Below, piece by piece: positions 1 through 6,872 of a stretch of DNA of 64,000 nt (the first letter of the stretch is position 1; every line of letters starts with the position of its first letter). A program made the position numbers and the translations under genes. The stretch lies in the NCBI RefSeq assembly GCF_003326475.1, contig NZ_JPWA01000006.1:107315-171314 (forward strand), written 5' to 3'. The notes below the pieces were generated by a model that was given only the letters and a program-made list of their open reading frames with translations, ran no database searches and was not told the DNA's origin. This stretch comes from Thalassospira xianhensis MCCC 1A02616. Lineage in GTDB: Bacteria > Pseudomonadota > Alphaproteobacteria > Rhodospirillales > Thalassospiraceae.

Positions 1-294
1 ATGCGCGAACGACAGACGACCGGGGTTCTTGATAACGATGAACTGCCGTGGAAATACCGCGACCATGCGTTGTTTGTCGCCTTCGCACCGGTGGATAATC
101 CACGCTATGCGTGCGCGGTTGTCGTCGATCACGGCGGATCGGGTTCCGGCATTGCCGCTCCGATTGCACGTGACATCCTGCTAAAGGCGCAGGAACTGAA
201 ATCCGCCCGCCCTGGTATTTCGGCGGCCAATATTGCATCGACCGCAGAATTGCTGCATCCGGCACTGCGCGACCGCGACGAAGAAGAAGGCTAG
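1..294 (+). CDS. mrdA: Penicillin-binding protein 2, C-terminal end (partial)
   Basis: Only the last 97 codons are inside the window, so the ATG at position 1 is probably an internal Met. The visible part reads like the end of the transpeptidase domain of PBP2, with HALFVAFAPVDNPRYACAVV followed by DHGGSGSG and a final helix before a short acidic tail. PBP2 is the inner-membrane, periplasm-facing DD-transpeptidase of the elongasome. It crosslinks glycan made by RodA, whose gene starts 4 nt after this stop codon. That adjacency is the usual mrdA-rodA operon and supports the call. The catalytic SxxK, SxN and KTG motifs lie upstream of the window and cannot be checked. Confidence 0.9.
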   Translation: MRERQTTGVLDNDELPWKYRDHALFVAFAPVDNPRYACAVVVDHGGSGSGIAAPIARDILLKAQELKSARPGISAANIASTAELLHPALRDRDEEEG

Positions 295-298
295 AAAC

Positions 299-1462
299 AT
301 GGCATCGCGCAGATACCGTATCGGCGAAGATCCGGATTACGTGCCAATTGGCCGTCGCCTTCTGATGCTGAACTGGACGCTGGTGATGCTGATCGCGGCC
401 CTTGCCGGGATCGGATTTGCCATGTTGTATTCTGCCGCCAACGGATCGTTCGAACCATGGGCAGAACGCCAGATGATGCGATTTGCCGTTGGTGCAGCCT
501 TGATGATCGTCATTGCGGTTACAGATATTCGTGTCTGGCTAAAACTCGCCTATTTCTCCTATTTCGTTGCGCTGATCCTGCTAATCGGTGTCGAAATCAA
601 GGGCGATATCGGCATGGGGGCGCAACGCTGGATCAATCTTGGCTTCTTCCAGTTGCAGCCTTCCGAACTGATGAAAATCTCTCTGGTGCTAGCCCTTGCG
701 CGCTATTTCCATGGTCTGACCGTAGAGGAAACCGGGCGTATCCCGCTTCTGGTTCCGCCTTTGTTGATGGTTCTGGCTCCTGCAGCACTGGTGTTACGCC
801 AACCTGATCTGGGCACGGCTCTTTTGCTGATCGCGGGCGGCGGTGTGATCTTCTGGCTGGCTGGTGTAAGGGTCTGGAAATTCGCCCTGATACTTGGTGC
901 GGCTCTGGCAATCATTCCAATTGGCTGGCAGTTTTTACGCGACTATCAAAAAAACCGTGTTCTGACTTTCCTTAATCCCGAAAATGATCCGCTTGGTGCT
1001 GGCTATCATATCACACAGTCAAAAATCGCTCTGGGGTCTGGTGGCTTGTTTGGCAAGGGATACATGCTTGGGTCGCAAAGCCACTTGAACTTCCTTCCCG
1101 AAAAACAGACGGACTTTATCTTTACCATGCTGGGTGAAGAATTCGGTCTGGTTGGCGGGCTGGCATTGTTGCTGCTTTACACCATGGTGATCATGTATGG
1201 CTATGTGATCGCCCTGCGTTGTCGCAACCAGTTCGGTCGTCTGGTTGCCATCGGGATTACATCGACATTCTTCCTGTATGTCTTCATCAATATCGCGATG
1301 GTAATGGGTCTTATCCCGGTGGTGGGTGTGCCCCTGCCGCTCGTGTCATATGGTGGCACGGTGATGATGACCATTCTCGTCAGCTTTGGCTTGCTGATGA
1401 GCGTTTCAATTCACCGCGATATACGCATTTCCAGACAGGGTAATGACGACGGTCGGCAGTAA
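299..1462 (+). CDS. rodA: Rod shape-determining SEDS glycosyltransferase RodA
   Basis: This is a polytopic inner-membrane SEDS protein of 387 aa with about ten hydrophobic segments. RodA polymerises lipid II into glycan strands for cell elongation and works with PBP2. Visible family marks are GAQRWINLG near residue 107, QPSELMK near 120, LPEKQTDFIFTMLGEEFG at 266-283 with the essential Asp in TDF, and PLPLVSYGGT near the C terminus. I chose the ATG at 299, 4 nt after the PBP2 stop, because it gives the usual N terminus; a longer frame from 233 would overlap mrdA. The tight spacing implies cotranscription and translational coupling. Confidence 0.95.
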   Translation: MASRRYRIGEDPDYVPIGRRLLMLNWTLVMLIAALAGIGFAMLYSAANGSFEPWAERQMMRFAVGAALMIVIAVTDIRVWLKLAYFSYFVALILLIGVEIKGDIGMGAQRWINLGFFQLQPSELMKISLVLALARYFHGLTVEETGRIPLLVPPLLMVLAPAALVLRQPDLGTALLLIAGGGVIFWLAGVRVWKFALILGAALAIIPIGWQFLRDYQKNRVLTFLNPENDPLGAGYHITQSKIALGSGGLFGKGYMLGSQSHLNFLPEKQTDFIFTMLGEEFGLVGGLALLLLYTMVIMYGYVIALRCRNQFGRLVAIGITSTFFLYVFINIAMVMGLIPVVGVPLPLVSYGGTVMMTILVSFGLLMSVSIHRDIRISRQGNDDGRQ

Positions 1463-1475
1463 CGCCAGTCTGTCC

Positions 1476-2978
1476 TCAGCTTTTTACCTGCACTGATAAA
1501 TGGGACAAATCGGCAAACGTACACCGGTTCCGGCCGGTTTCCTTGGAACGATAAAGCGCCTCATCGGCCAGCGAATAGAGAATATCTGCCAAATCCGAGT
1601 TTTCGCGTGACTTCAGCAATGCCACATCGCGGGCAATCTCAGCATCCATCTTTGCAATCGCTGCCTGCGTCGGCAATGATATCACACCGAAACTTGACGT
1701 ATAATTCAAATGCTTGCCGCCAAAGGCAACCGCGTCCTGCTCGAGTGAAGCACGAAGGCGTTCGGCAAGGATCATAGCCCCTTCCTTCTCTTCCCCCGGA
1801 AGCAGAATGGCAAACTCTTCGCCACCGAGGCGGGCGGGAAGGTCAATATCGCGCAGGCTGCGTTGCAAAAGTTTCGACAGGGATGCCAGAACCGCGTCGC
1901 CTGCCTGATGCCCGTATGTGTCGTTCAAAAGTTTGAACTTGTCGATATCCAGCAAAAGGATGCTCATCGGCGTGTCGCGACGTTTCCAGATCGACAGGTT
2001 TTCTTCCAGACGCGTCATGAAAACACGCCGGTTGGCAAGACCTGTCAGCGGGTCCGTCGAGGCCAATACTTCAAGTTTGCCCATAGCATCATTAAGTTCA
2101 CGCGTCCGGCTTTCCACCCGTGCTTCAAGGTTTACATTCGCATCAAGCAAATCGTCACGCGCACGTTGCAATTGGCCGATTTGGCCACGGATCATACCAA
2201 AAAGGCCAACCGTAACCGATCCCAGCAACTGCACTTCATCGTCATGCCGGTGCATGGGGGGCATTTCAAACGGGTGCTTAACATCCGTCGGGTCCGATTT
2301 GACGATGTAATGCGCGAGCTTTATCAACGGCCGGGAAAAAACAAAGTAACTGAGTGCGGCAAACACCACAGCCATGGCTACGGCGAACACCATGTTCGCC
2401 AGAAATGACCACGCAGAACGGGACATGAATACAGTCACAAAAACCTGCGGATTAAGTTCGACGACCATCATCCCGACCGAGCCGGAGGATGGTCCCGTAT
2501 CCCCCGGCAACAGGATTTCACGTGTCTGCAAACCGCCAAACAACTGTTCGGCCCACCTCGAAACCGGAATTTCCCCCGTTGCCCGTTTGCGCTGATACAG
2601 AACCGAACCGTCCTCATTTGTGATTGTGACTTTTGAAACGGAACGCTGCACCATCATGCCGCGCACGATTGCCTCGGCAAGATCGGTGTCCCTCTTTGTC
2701 ACCGCCTCGTTAGCAACAGGTACACTGCTTTCAAGAACACGTTCATTGGCCTGTCGATAAACATCGCCAATCCAGCGATAATCGCTGACAATCTGGAAGG
2801 CGGTAATGATAAGGCCAAGCAATATCGCGGCAAACAGGGAATATTTAAGCTGCCTTGCAGCCACCGAACTGCCAAGCTTCAGTGCAGACAGGTCCTGCGC
2901 TTTCTCATTTCCTGTCTTGGACACGCCTGAGCCTTTCTGTTCCAGCCATTTTATCCAGTGCAAGGCCACTGGTTTCAA
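1476..2978 (-). CDS. Membrane diguanylate cyclase with periplasmic sensor domain
   Basis: A 500-aa protein with a TM helix near 46-63, a periplasmic region of about 125 residues, a second TM near 190-214, a HAMP-like and coiled-coil linker, then a GGDEF domain. The active site is intact (DPLTG at 309, GGEEF at 385-389) and an RxxD inhibitory site sits at 376-379, so it should make c-di-GMP with product inhibition. The frame can start at a TTG (2978) that overlaps the TGA of the upstream binding-protein gene, implying translational coupling. A GTG at 2924, with AAAGG seven bases ahead, is an equally plausible start. The coupling suggests the periplasmic domain listens to that binding protein, but this is inference. 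Confidence 0.85.
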   Translation of the reverse strand: MKPVALHWIKWLEQKGSGVSKTGNEKAQDLSALKLGSSVAARQLKYSLFAAILLGLIITAFQIVSDYRWIGDVYRQANERVLESSVPVANEAVTKRDTDLAEAIVRGMMVQRSVSKVTITNEDGSVLYQRKRATGEIPVSRWAEQLFGGLQTREILLPGDTGPSSGSVGMMVVELNPQVFVTVFMSRSAWSFLANMVFAVAMAVVFAALSYFVFSRPLIKLAHYIVKSDPTDVKHPFEMPPMHRHDDEVQLLGSVTVGLFGMIRGQIGQLQRARDDLLDANVNLEARVESRTRELNDAMGKLEVLASTDPLTGLANRRVFMTRLEENLSIWKRRDTPMSILLLDIDKFKLLNDTYGHQAGDAVLASLSKLLQRSLRDIDLPARLGGEEFAILLPGEEKEGAMILAERLRASLEQDAVAFGGKHLNYTSSFGVISLPTQAAIAKMDAEIARDVALLKSRENSDLADILYSLADEALYRSKETGRNRCTFADLSHLSVQVKS

Positions 2979-4102
2979 TCCCGTTTCGATACCGGGCTTA
3001 GCCCCTTGATCCCGAACTGATAGTCTCTTTGTTCCGGGTTGTTGACAAGACTGAACCGGGAAAAATCAATTTTGTCCCAGTCGCGTTCCCCAAGTACACG
3101 TTGGTAGACTTGCAGGTTTTCTGGCGTTACGGCCTGCATTCTGAAGAAAACTTCGGGGTTGTCCCTTAATCTTTCAACACCTTCGAGATAGTCTTTTAGC
3201 AATACCATGATCCATGCACCGGCCAGAAAATGCCCGCCATGTGTCATGGTCATTTTGCCCGCAGCAACGCTCTCAAGCCCTTCGGTCGACCAGTTCAAAC
3301 CACCAACGAAAACATCCTGCCCGGGGATTTTTCCAGCTTCTTCTATCGCCTTGATCGCACCAAGGGCAATGTTATCGTTTGCGGCCCAAACCGCGTCAAG
3401 ACAACCGTCGGTCGCAAGCCAGTCGGCCGTACGACGATAAGCCTCCTCGAAAGACCAGTTGGCGACAAGACGACGCTGTTCACGCAAAACCGGATATCGT
3501 TCAAGTGCGGTATCAAGCCCGTCAATGCGCAGCAGGGAGGCCGGTGTAACGCTGTCACCGGTCAGTGACAACAGACAGATATTTTCAGGCATCCGGCCCC
3601 TATTGGCATCGCGTGCCGCCGTAATCAGCGATTGGGCAATTTCAAATCCGGCACGTTCGTTATCGGGGACAAGGGTGGCGATCCATGTCGTTAATTCCGC
3701 CCCTGGCCGACCATATCGCTTCTTCTGCTCTTCTGTCAGGTCGTTCAGCAACATCAGAACCGGTATACCGCGTTCCTGCGCCTCAAGCACGATACGCGTC
3801 CCCTGCTGATGTTCGTTGACCGCGATAATATAGTCGGGGGGCGGATTCATCGCAAAAACGCGATTGGCACTTTCGGCCATCATCGCCCAGTCACGGTCGC
3901 TATCGAAAACGGTCAGTTGAAAGCCGAACTGGTCGGCTGCCGCCTGCATGGTATCGCGGACATCTTTCCAGAAACCGCGATCCCCATAGCCGGGATTGAT
4001 AAAGGCAATATGCGGCTCGGCCAAATCGTTTGCCCCGCTTGCCTCGGCGCGCGCAGCAACAAAAAGCAGGCACAATACGGCGAGCCAACATCCAAGCCTC
4101 AA
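2975..4102 (-). CDS. Periplasmic type-1 (sugar/LuxP-like) ligand-binding protein
   Basis: A 375-aa protein with an N-terminal signal peptide (hydrophobic stretch 4-18, cleavage probably near ARAEA) and a two-lobed periplasmic-binding-protein type 1 fold: IAFINPGYGDRGFWKDV at the start of lobe 1, then DYIIAVNEHQQGTRIV, then AVWAANDNIALGAIKA and VFVGGLNWSTEGLESV in lobe 2. This is the fold of ribose, galactose and AI-2 (LuxP) binding proteins. No ABC permease or ATPase is nearby; instead the gene overlaps a diguanylate cyclase by 4 nt. A sensory rather than transport role is therefore likely. The start is TTG, chosen because GGGGGA lies 7 nt upstream and the signal peptide begins there. The ligand cannot be read from sequence. 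Confidence 0.82.
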   Translation of the reverse strand: MRLGCWLAVLCLLFVAARAEASGANDLAEPHIAFINPGYGDRGFWKDVRDTMQAAADQFGFQLTVFDSDRDWAMMAESANRVFAMNPPPDYIIAVNEHQQGTRIVLEAQERGIPVLMLLNDLTEEQKKRYGRPGAELTTWIATLVPDNERAGFEIAQSLITAARDANRGRMPENICLLSLTGDSVTPASLLRIDGLDTALERYPVLREQRRLVANWSFEEAYRRTADWLATDGCLDAVWAANDNIALGAIKAIEEAGKIPGQDVFVGGLNWSTEGLESVAAGKMTMTHGGHFLAGAWIMVLLKDYLEGVERLRDNPEVFFRMQAVTPENLQVYQRVLGERDWDKIDFSRFSLVNNPEQRDYQFGIKGLSPVSKRD

Positions 4103-4234
4103 AGATCATTCCCCCGACACTGGTCACAGGACTTTGGCGCCGTGTTAGCACGACGACCGCCCGTTTATATTCAGTGCCGCCGCAATAACCAATATTGCCG
4201 ACAAGGTCAAATCAACTAAGCCCATACGTAAGGA

Positions 4235-4990
4235 TCAGGATGCCAGCCCCGCCCCATCAAAACGCAACAGGACTTCCTGCTGAACCGCCCGGAAAAGTGC
4301 CGCATAGTCAAGATTGACATAGTCGATCTGCCATTCAACAAGATTGGCAAAAAGTTCGGCATTCGGCGTATCGATGAAGATCATGGTCTCAAGACCGCGC
4401 CGCTTGGCCTCCTCGATCGCTTCCCGGGTTACATTTTCTTCCAGAAACTCGAAGATATGCGCCTGTTCATGGTGGATGGCGTGCTCCAGCGAGCCGGCCA
4501 CATGAAGCTGGACATTGCGTTTCAAATCCGGGGCAATCCGGCGCAAGTCGGTGCGGATGTCGGCGGAAAAGGAACTGACAAAAACGTCATTGCCGAACGC
4601 AAAATCATCCAGCATATCCACAACCCGGCCCGCATCCGCCTGCTTGATCTCGCAATAGATTTTAACACGCCCCTTCAGGCGACGCAGAAAGTCGTCCAGT
4701 CGTGGAACCGGTTCACCGGCGAAAGCCGGACTGAACCACGAACCGGCATCCAGACGGTCAATTTCCGCACTTGTCATTTCTGCGATCACACCGGTACCGT
4801 CAGTTGTTCGGTCCACAGTTTCGTCATGCATGACATAAAGAACATTATCCGCGGACTGATGCACATCGAACTCGATATAATCCGCCCCGGCAATAATCGC
4901 GCTTTCGGCGCTGGCAAAGGTATTTTCGGGCGCGTTGAGACTGTCACCACGGTGATAAACAAGTTGCACTGGCTTCACGGGACCCTCCAT
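4235..4990 (-). CDS. Glycerophosphodiester phosphodiesterase family protein
   Basis: A 251-aa GDPD-family TIM-barrel protein that would hydrolyse glycerophosphodiesters to glycerol-3-phosphate and an alcohol. The N-terminal catalytic signature is clear: VYHRGDSLNAPENT with the His-Arg and Glu-Asn pair, then YIEFDVHQSADNVLYVMHD with the metal-binding Glu/Asp and second His. No signal peptide is visible, so it is probably cytosolic. I chose the ATG at 4990 because the HRG motif normally lies close to the N terminus; a TTG at 5041 would add 17 residues. It is apparently a single-gene unit, with 132 nt separating it from the binding-protein gene. Confidence 0.88.
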   Translation of the reverse strand: MEGPVKPVQLVYHRGDSLNAPENTFASAESAIIAGADYIEFDVHQSADNVLYVMHDETVDRTTDGTGVIAEMTSAEIDRLDAGSWFSPAFAGEPVPRLDDFLRRLKGRVKIYCEIKQADAGRVVDMLDDFAFGNDVFVSSFSADIRTDLRRIAPDLKRNVQLHVAGSLEHAIHHEQAHIFEFLEENVTREAIEEAKRRGLETMIFIDTPNAELFANLVEWQIDYVNLDYAALFRAVQQEVLLRFDGAGLAS

Positions 4991-5167
4991 ATGGCTCGGT
5001 TCGCCACAAGGAAGGTATGCCGCACGTCTGGCAACGGGCAAGCTTGAAGGGCAAATTTAACCTTACTGTTACCTTGCAAAGCGATGTTGAGATGCCATCG
5101 GACACAACAAAACATCACATCACCGCAAAAGCGTGATGCTGATTGATCTTGGCAAACATGCACAGGC

Positions 5168-5353
5168 CTATCTTATGTCGCGCAACGCCCGGGCCAGTTC
5201 ATCGGTCGACATGTCTGCGCGGTTCTCTATTCCATGCTGTTTGGCAAGGTAATAAAGATCATCGCGACGCCATTTTTCATAGGCCGGTTCGAACTGTCGG
5301 TCTCGCGGTGACGTTCCTGGTGTGGTTCTAGAAAGTTTCTGATAGCTAGCCAC
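5168..5353 (-). CDS. Small hypothetical protein with Rho-N/SAP-like helical motif
   Basis: A 61-aa protein. The start is decided by the ribosome binding site: AGGAGG lies six bases before a GTG at 5353, and an in-frame extension further upstream has no comparable signal. The N-terminal half is polar and basic (SYQKLSRTTPGTSPRDRQ). The C-terminal half, WRRDDLYYLAKQHGIENRAD then MSTDELARALRDI, has the helix-loop-helix pattern of Rho N-terminal, SAP or HeH domains, which often bind nucleic acid. I do not recognise a named family. It is probably monocistronic, with the M24 gene diverging upstream. Confidence 0.7.
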   Translation of the reverse strand: MASYQKLSRTTPGTSPRDRQFEPAYEKWRRDDLYYLAKQHGIENRADMSTDELARALRDIR

Positions 5354-5652
5354 TTTTGCCTCCTGAGGGGATGGTCTTAAGCGGAACTGGCATTGGGCTA
5401 TTACAAAGCCCTTTATGACACTGCCATTACATTTGATGTGGGGCGCAATGACAGAATGTCTATGTTTTCGAATAAAATTTACTGATTTCCCCGGTAAAAT
5501 CATGATCTGAAACGGGAATTTTCTACCGGGCTTGAGGCAATAAATATAATTTATCAATAAAACATCATCGGATCGTAATTTTTACTATTTCCCGTTCACG
5601 GAGTTTGTTAGCGTCATCGGCAAATCAACAATCACGATCAGGGAATATGCCA
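5354..5652. other. Divergent intergenic region, 299 bp
   Basis: This lies between the small protein (minus) and the M24-like gene (plus). The proximal 30 bp hold the AGGAGG of the small gene. An AT-rich segment from about 5455 to 5600 probably contains the promoters. I see no convincing inverted repeat or RNA gene. Confidence 0.5.
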
Positions 5653-6804
5653 ATGGCATTGCATTTTGAACGCGCAGAACTGGCTGCCCGCCGGGCAAAA
5701 ACGGTTACCAGCCTCGAAGCTGCCAGCTTGGACGGCCTGCTGATGTTTCGTCAGGAAAGCATGTTCTATCTGACGGGATATGACACGTTCGGCTATGTCT
5801 TTTTCCAGTGTCTGTATCTGGGGGCTGACGGGCGTGTGGCCCTGATTACCCGCGCGCCCGATTTGCGTCAGGCACAGCATACATCCGACATTGATGACAT
5901 TCGTATCTGGGTTGATGGTCCGGATATTAACCCAGCCCTGCAACTGCGTGATATGCTGGCCGAATTTGGCTGTGGCGGCAAAAAGCTTGGGGTGGAATAC
6001 GATGCCTATGGCCTGACGGCTGCCAACGGCAAAAAACTTGAGGCCGCCCTTGACGGTTTCTGCACGCTCACCGATGCATCCCGTCTGGTATCAGAACTGC
6101 GCGTTGTAAAAAGCCCGGTCGAACTGGATTATATCCGCACCGCCGCCAGCCTTGCCGATGATGCGTGGGATGCCGCCCTTGAAACCGTCCATGCCGGTGC
6201 CTTCGAAGGCGATATTCTTGCCGCCATGCAGGGTGCAATCTTCAAAGGCGGCGGGGATTATCCCGGCAATGAATTCATCATTGGCGCCGGGCGCGATGCC
6301 CTGCTGTGCCGTTATTTTACGGGCCGCAAGCATCTGGCGGATACCGACCAGATCACTCTGGAATGGGCAGGTGCCTATCGGCATTACCATGCCGCGATGA
6401 TGCGCACCATTCCGGTAGGCAAAGCAACATCACGCCATGTTGAAATGCACAAGGTCGCAACCGATGCCATGGCCGCCTGCCGCGAGGCGCTTAAACCGGG
6501 TGATCCGATCGGCAATGTGTTTGATGCCTATGCCCGGGTTTGCGATGCAGGCGGCATGAAGGCCCACCGCCTGAATGCATGCGGTTATTCAATGGGCACG
6601 ACCTTCGCGCCGAACTGGATGGACTGGCCAATGTTCTATCACGGCAATCCGGTGATTGCCGAACCGGGCATGGTGTATTTCCTGCACATGATCCTGATGG
6701 ATAGCGATAGCGGCATCGCCATGTGTCCGGGACATTCTGTCATTGTTACGGAAACCGGGAATGAGGCGATCTCACGCCATCAACTGGATCTGATCATACG
6801 CTAA
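5653..6804 (+). CDS. M24-family (creatinase/Xaa-Pro peptidase fold) protein, atypical active site
   Basis: A 383-aa pita-bread-fold protein with an N-terminal creatinase-type domain (about 1-140) and a C-terminal M24 domain. The canonical metal ligands appear lost. Where metallopeptidases have an Asp-Gly start and then YxSDxTRT, this protein has LEWAGAYRHYHAAMMRT, and the usual GHGIG His is replaced in NACGYSMGTTF. This resembles the creatinase and ectoine-hydrolase (DoeA/EutD) side of the family rather than a peptidase, so the substrate is probably a small amide or C-N compound; that is inference. The ATG at 5653 fits CAGGGA eight bases upstream; an ATG at 5647 is too close. It stands alone and ends before a strong terminator. 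Confidence 0.75.
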   Translation: MALHFERAELAARRAKTVTSLEAASLDGLLMFRQESMFYLTGYDTFGYVFFQCLYLGADGRVALITRAPDLRQAQHTSDIDDIRIWVDGPDINPALQLRDMLAEFGCGGKKLGVEYDAYGLTAANGKKLEAALDGFCTLTDASRLVSELRVVKSPVELDYIRTAASLADDAWDAALETVHAGAFEGDILAAMQGAIFKGGGDYPGNEFIIGAGRDALLCRYFTGRKHLADTDQITLEWAGAYRHYHAAMMRTIPVGKATSRHVEMHKVATDAMAACREALKPGDPIGNVFDAYARVCDAGGMKAHRLNACGYSMGTTFAPNWMDWPMFYHGNPVIAEPGMVYFLHMILMDSDSGIAMCPGHSVIVTETGNEAISRHQLDLIIR

Positions 6805-6832
6805 ATCACCACAGTGACCGACCGGGAAGAAA

Positions 6833-6860
6833 GGCCGCGCAGATAAAGCGCGGTCTTTTT
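6833..6860. terminator. Intrinsic terminator between convergent genes
   Basis: Eight-base-pair stem GGCCGCGC / GCGCGGTC with a 7-nt loop, followed on the plus strand by TTTTT. It ends the M24-like gene and may also serve the kinase gene on the other strand. Confidence 0.85.
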
Positions 6861-6872
6861 CATTTGCGAGAA

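Noticed and set aside
1..3. ATG at the first base as the start of a 97-aa protein
   Set aside because: The protein is the C-terminal end of PBP2; the window edge cuts the gene.
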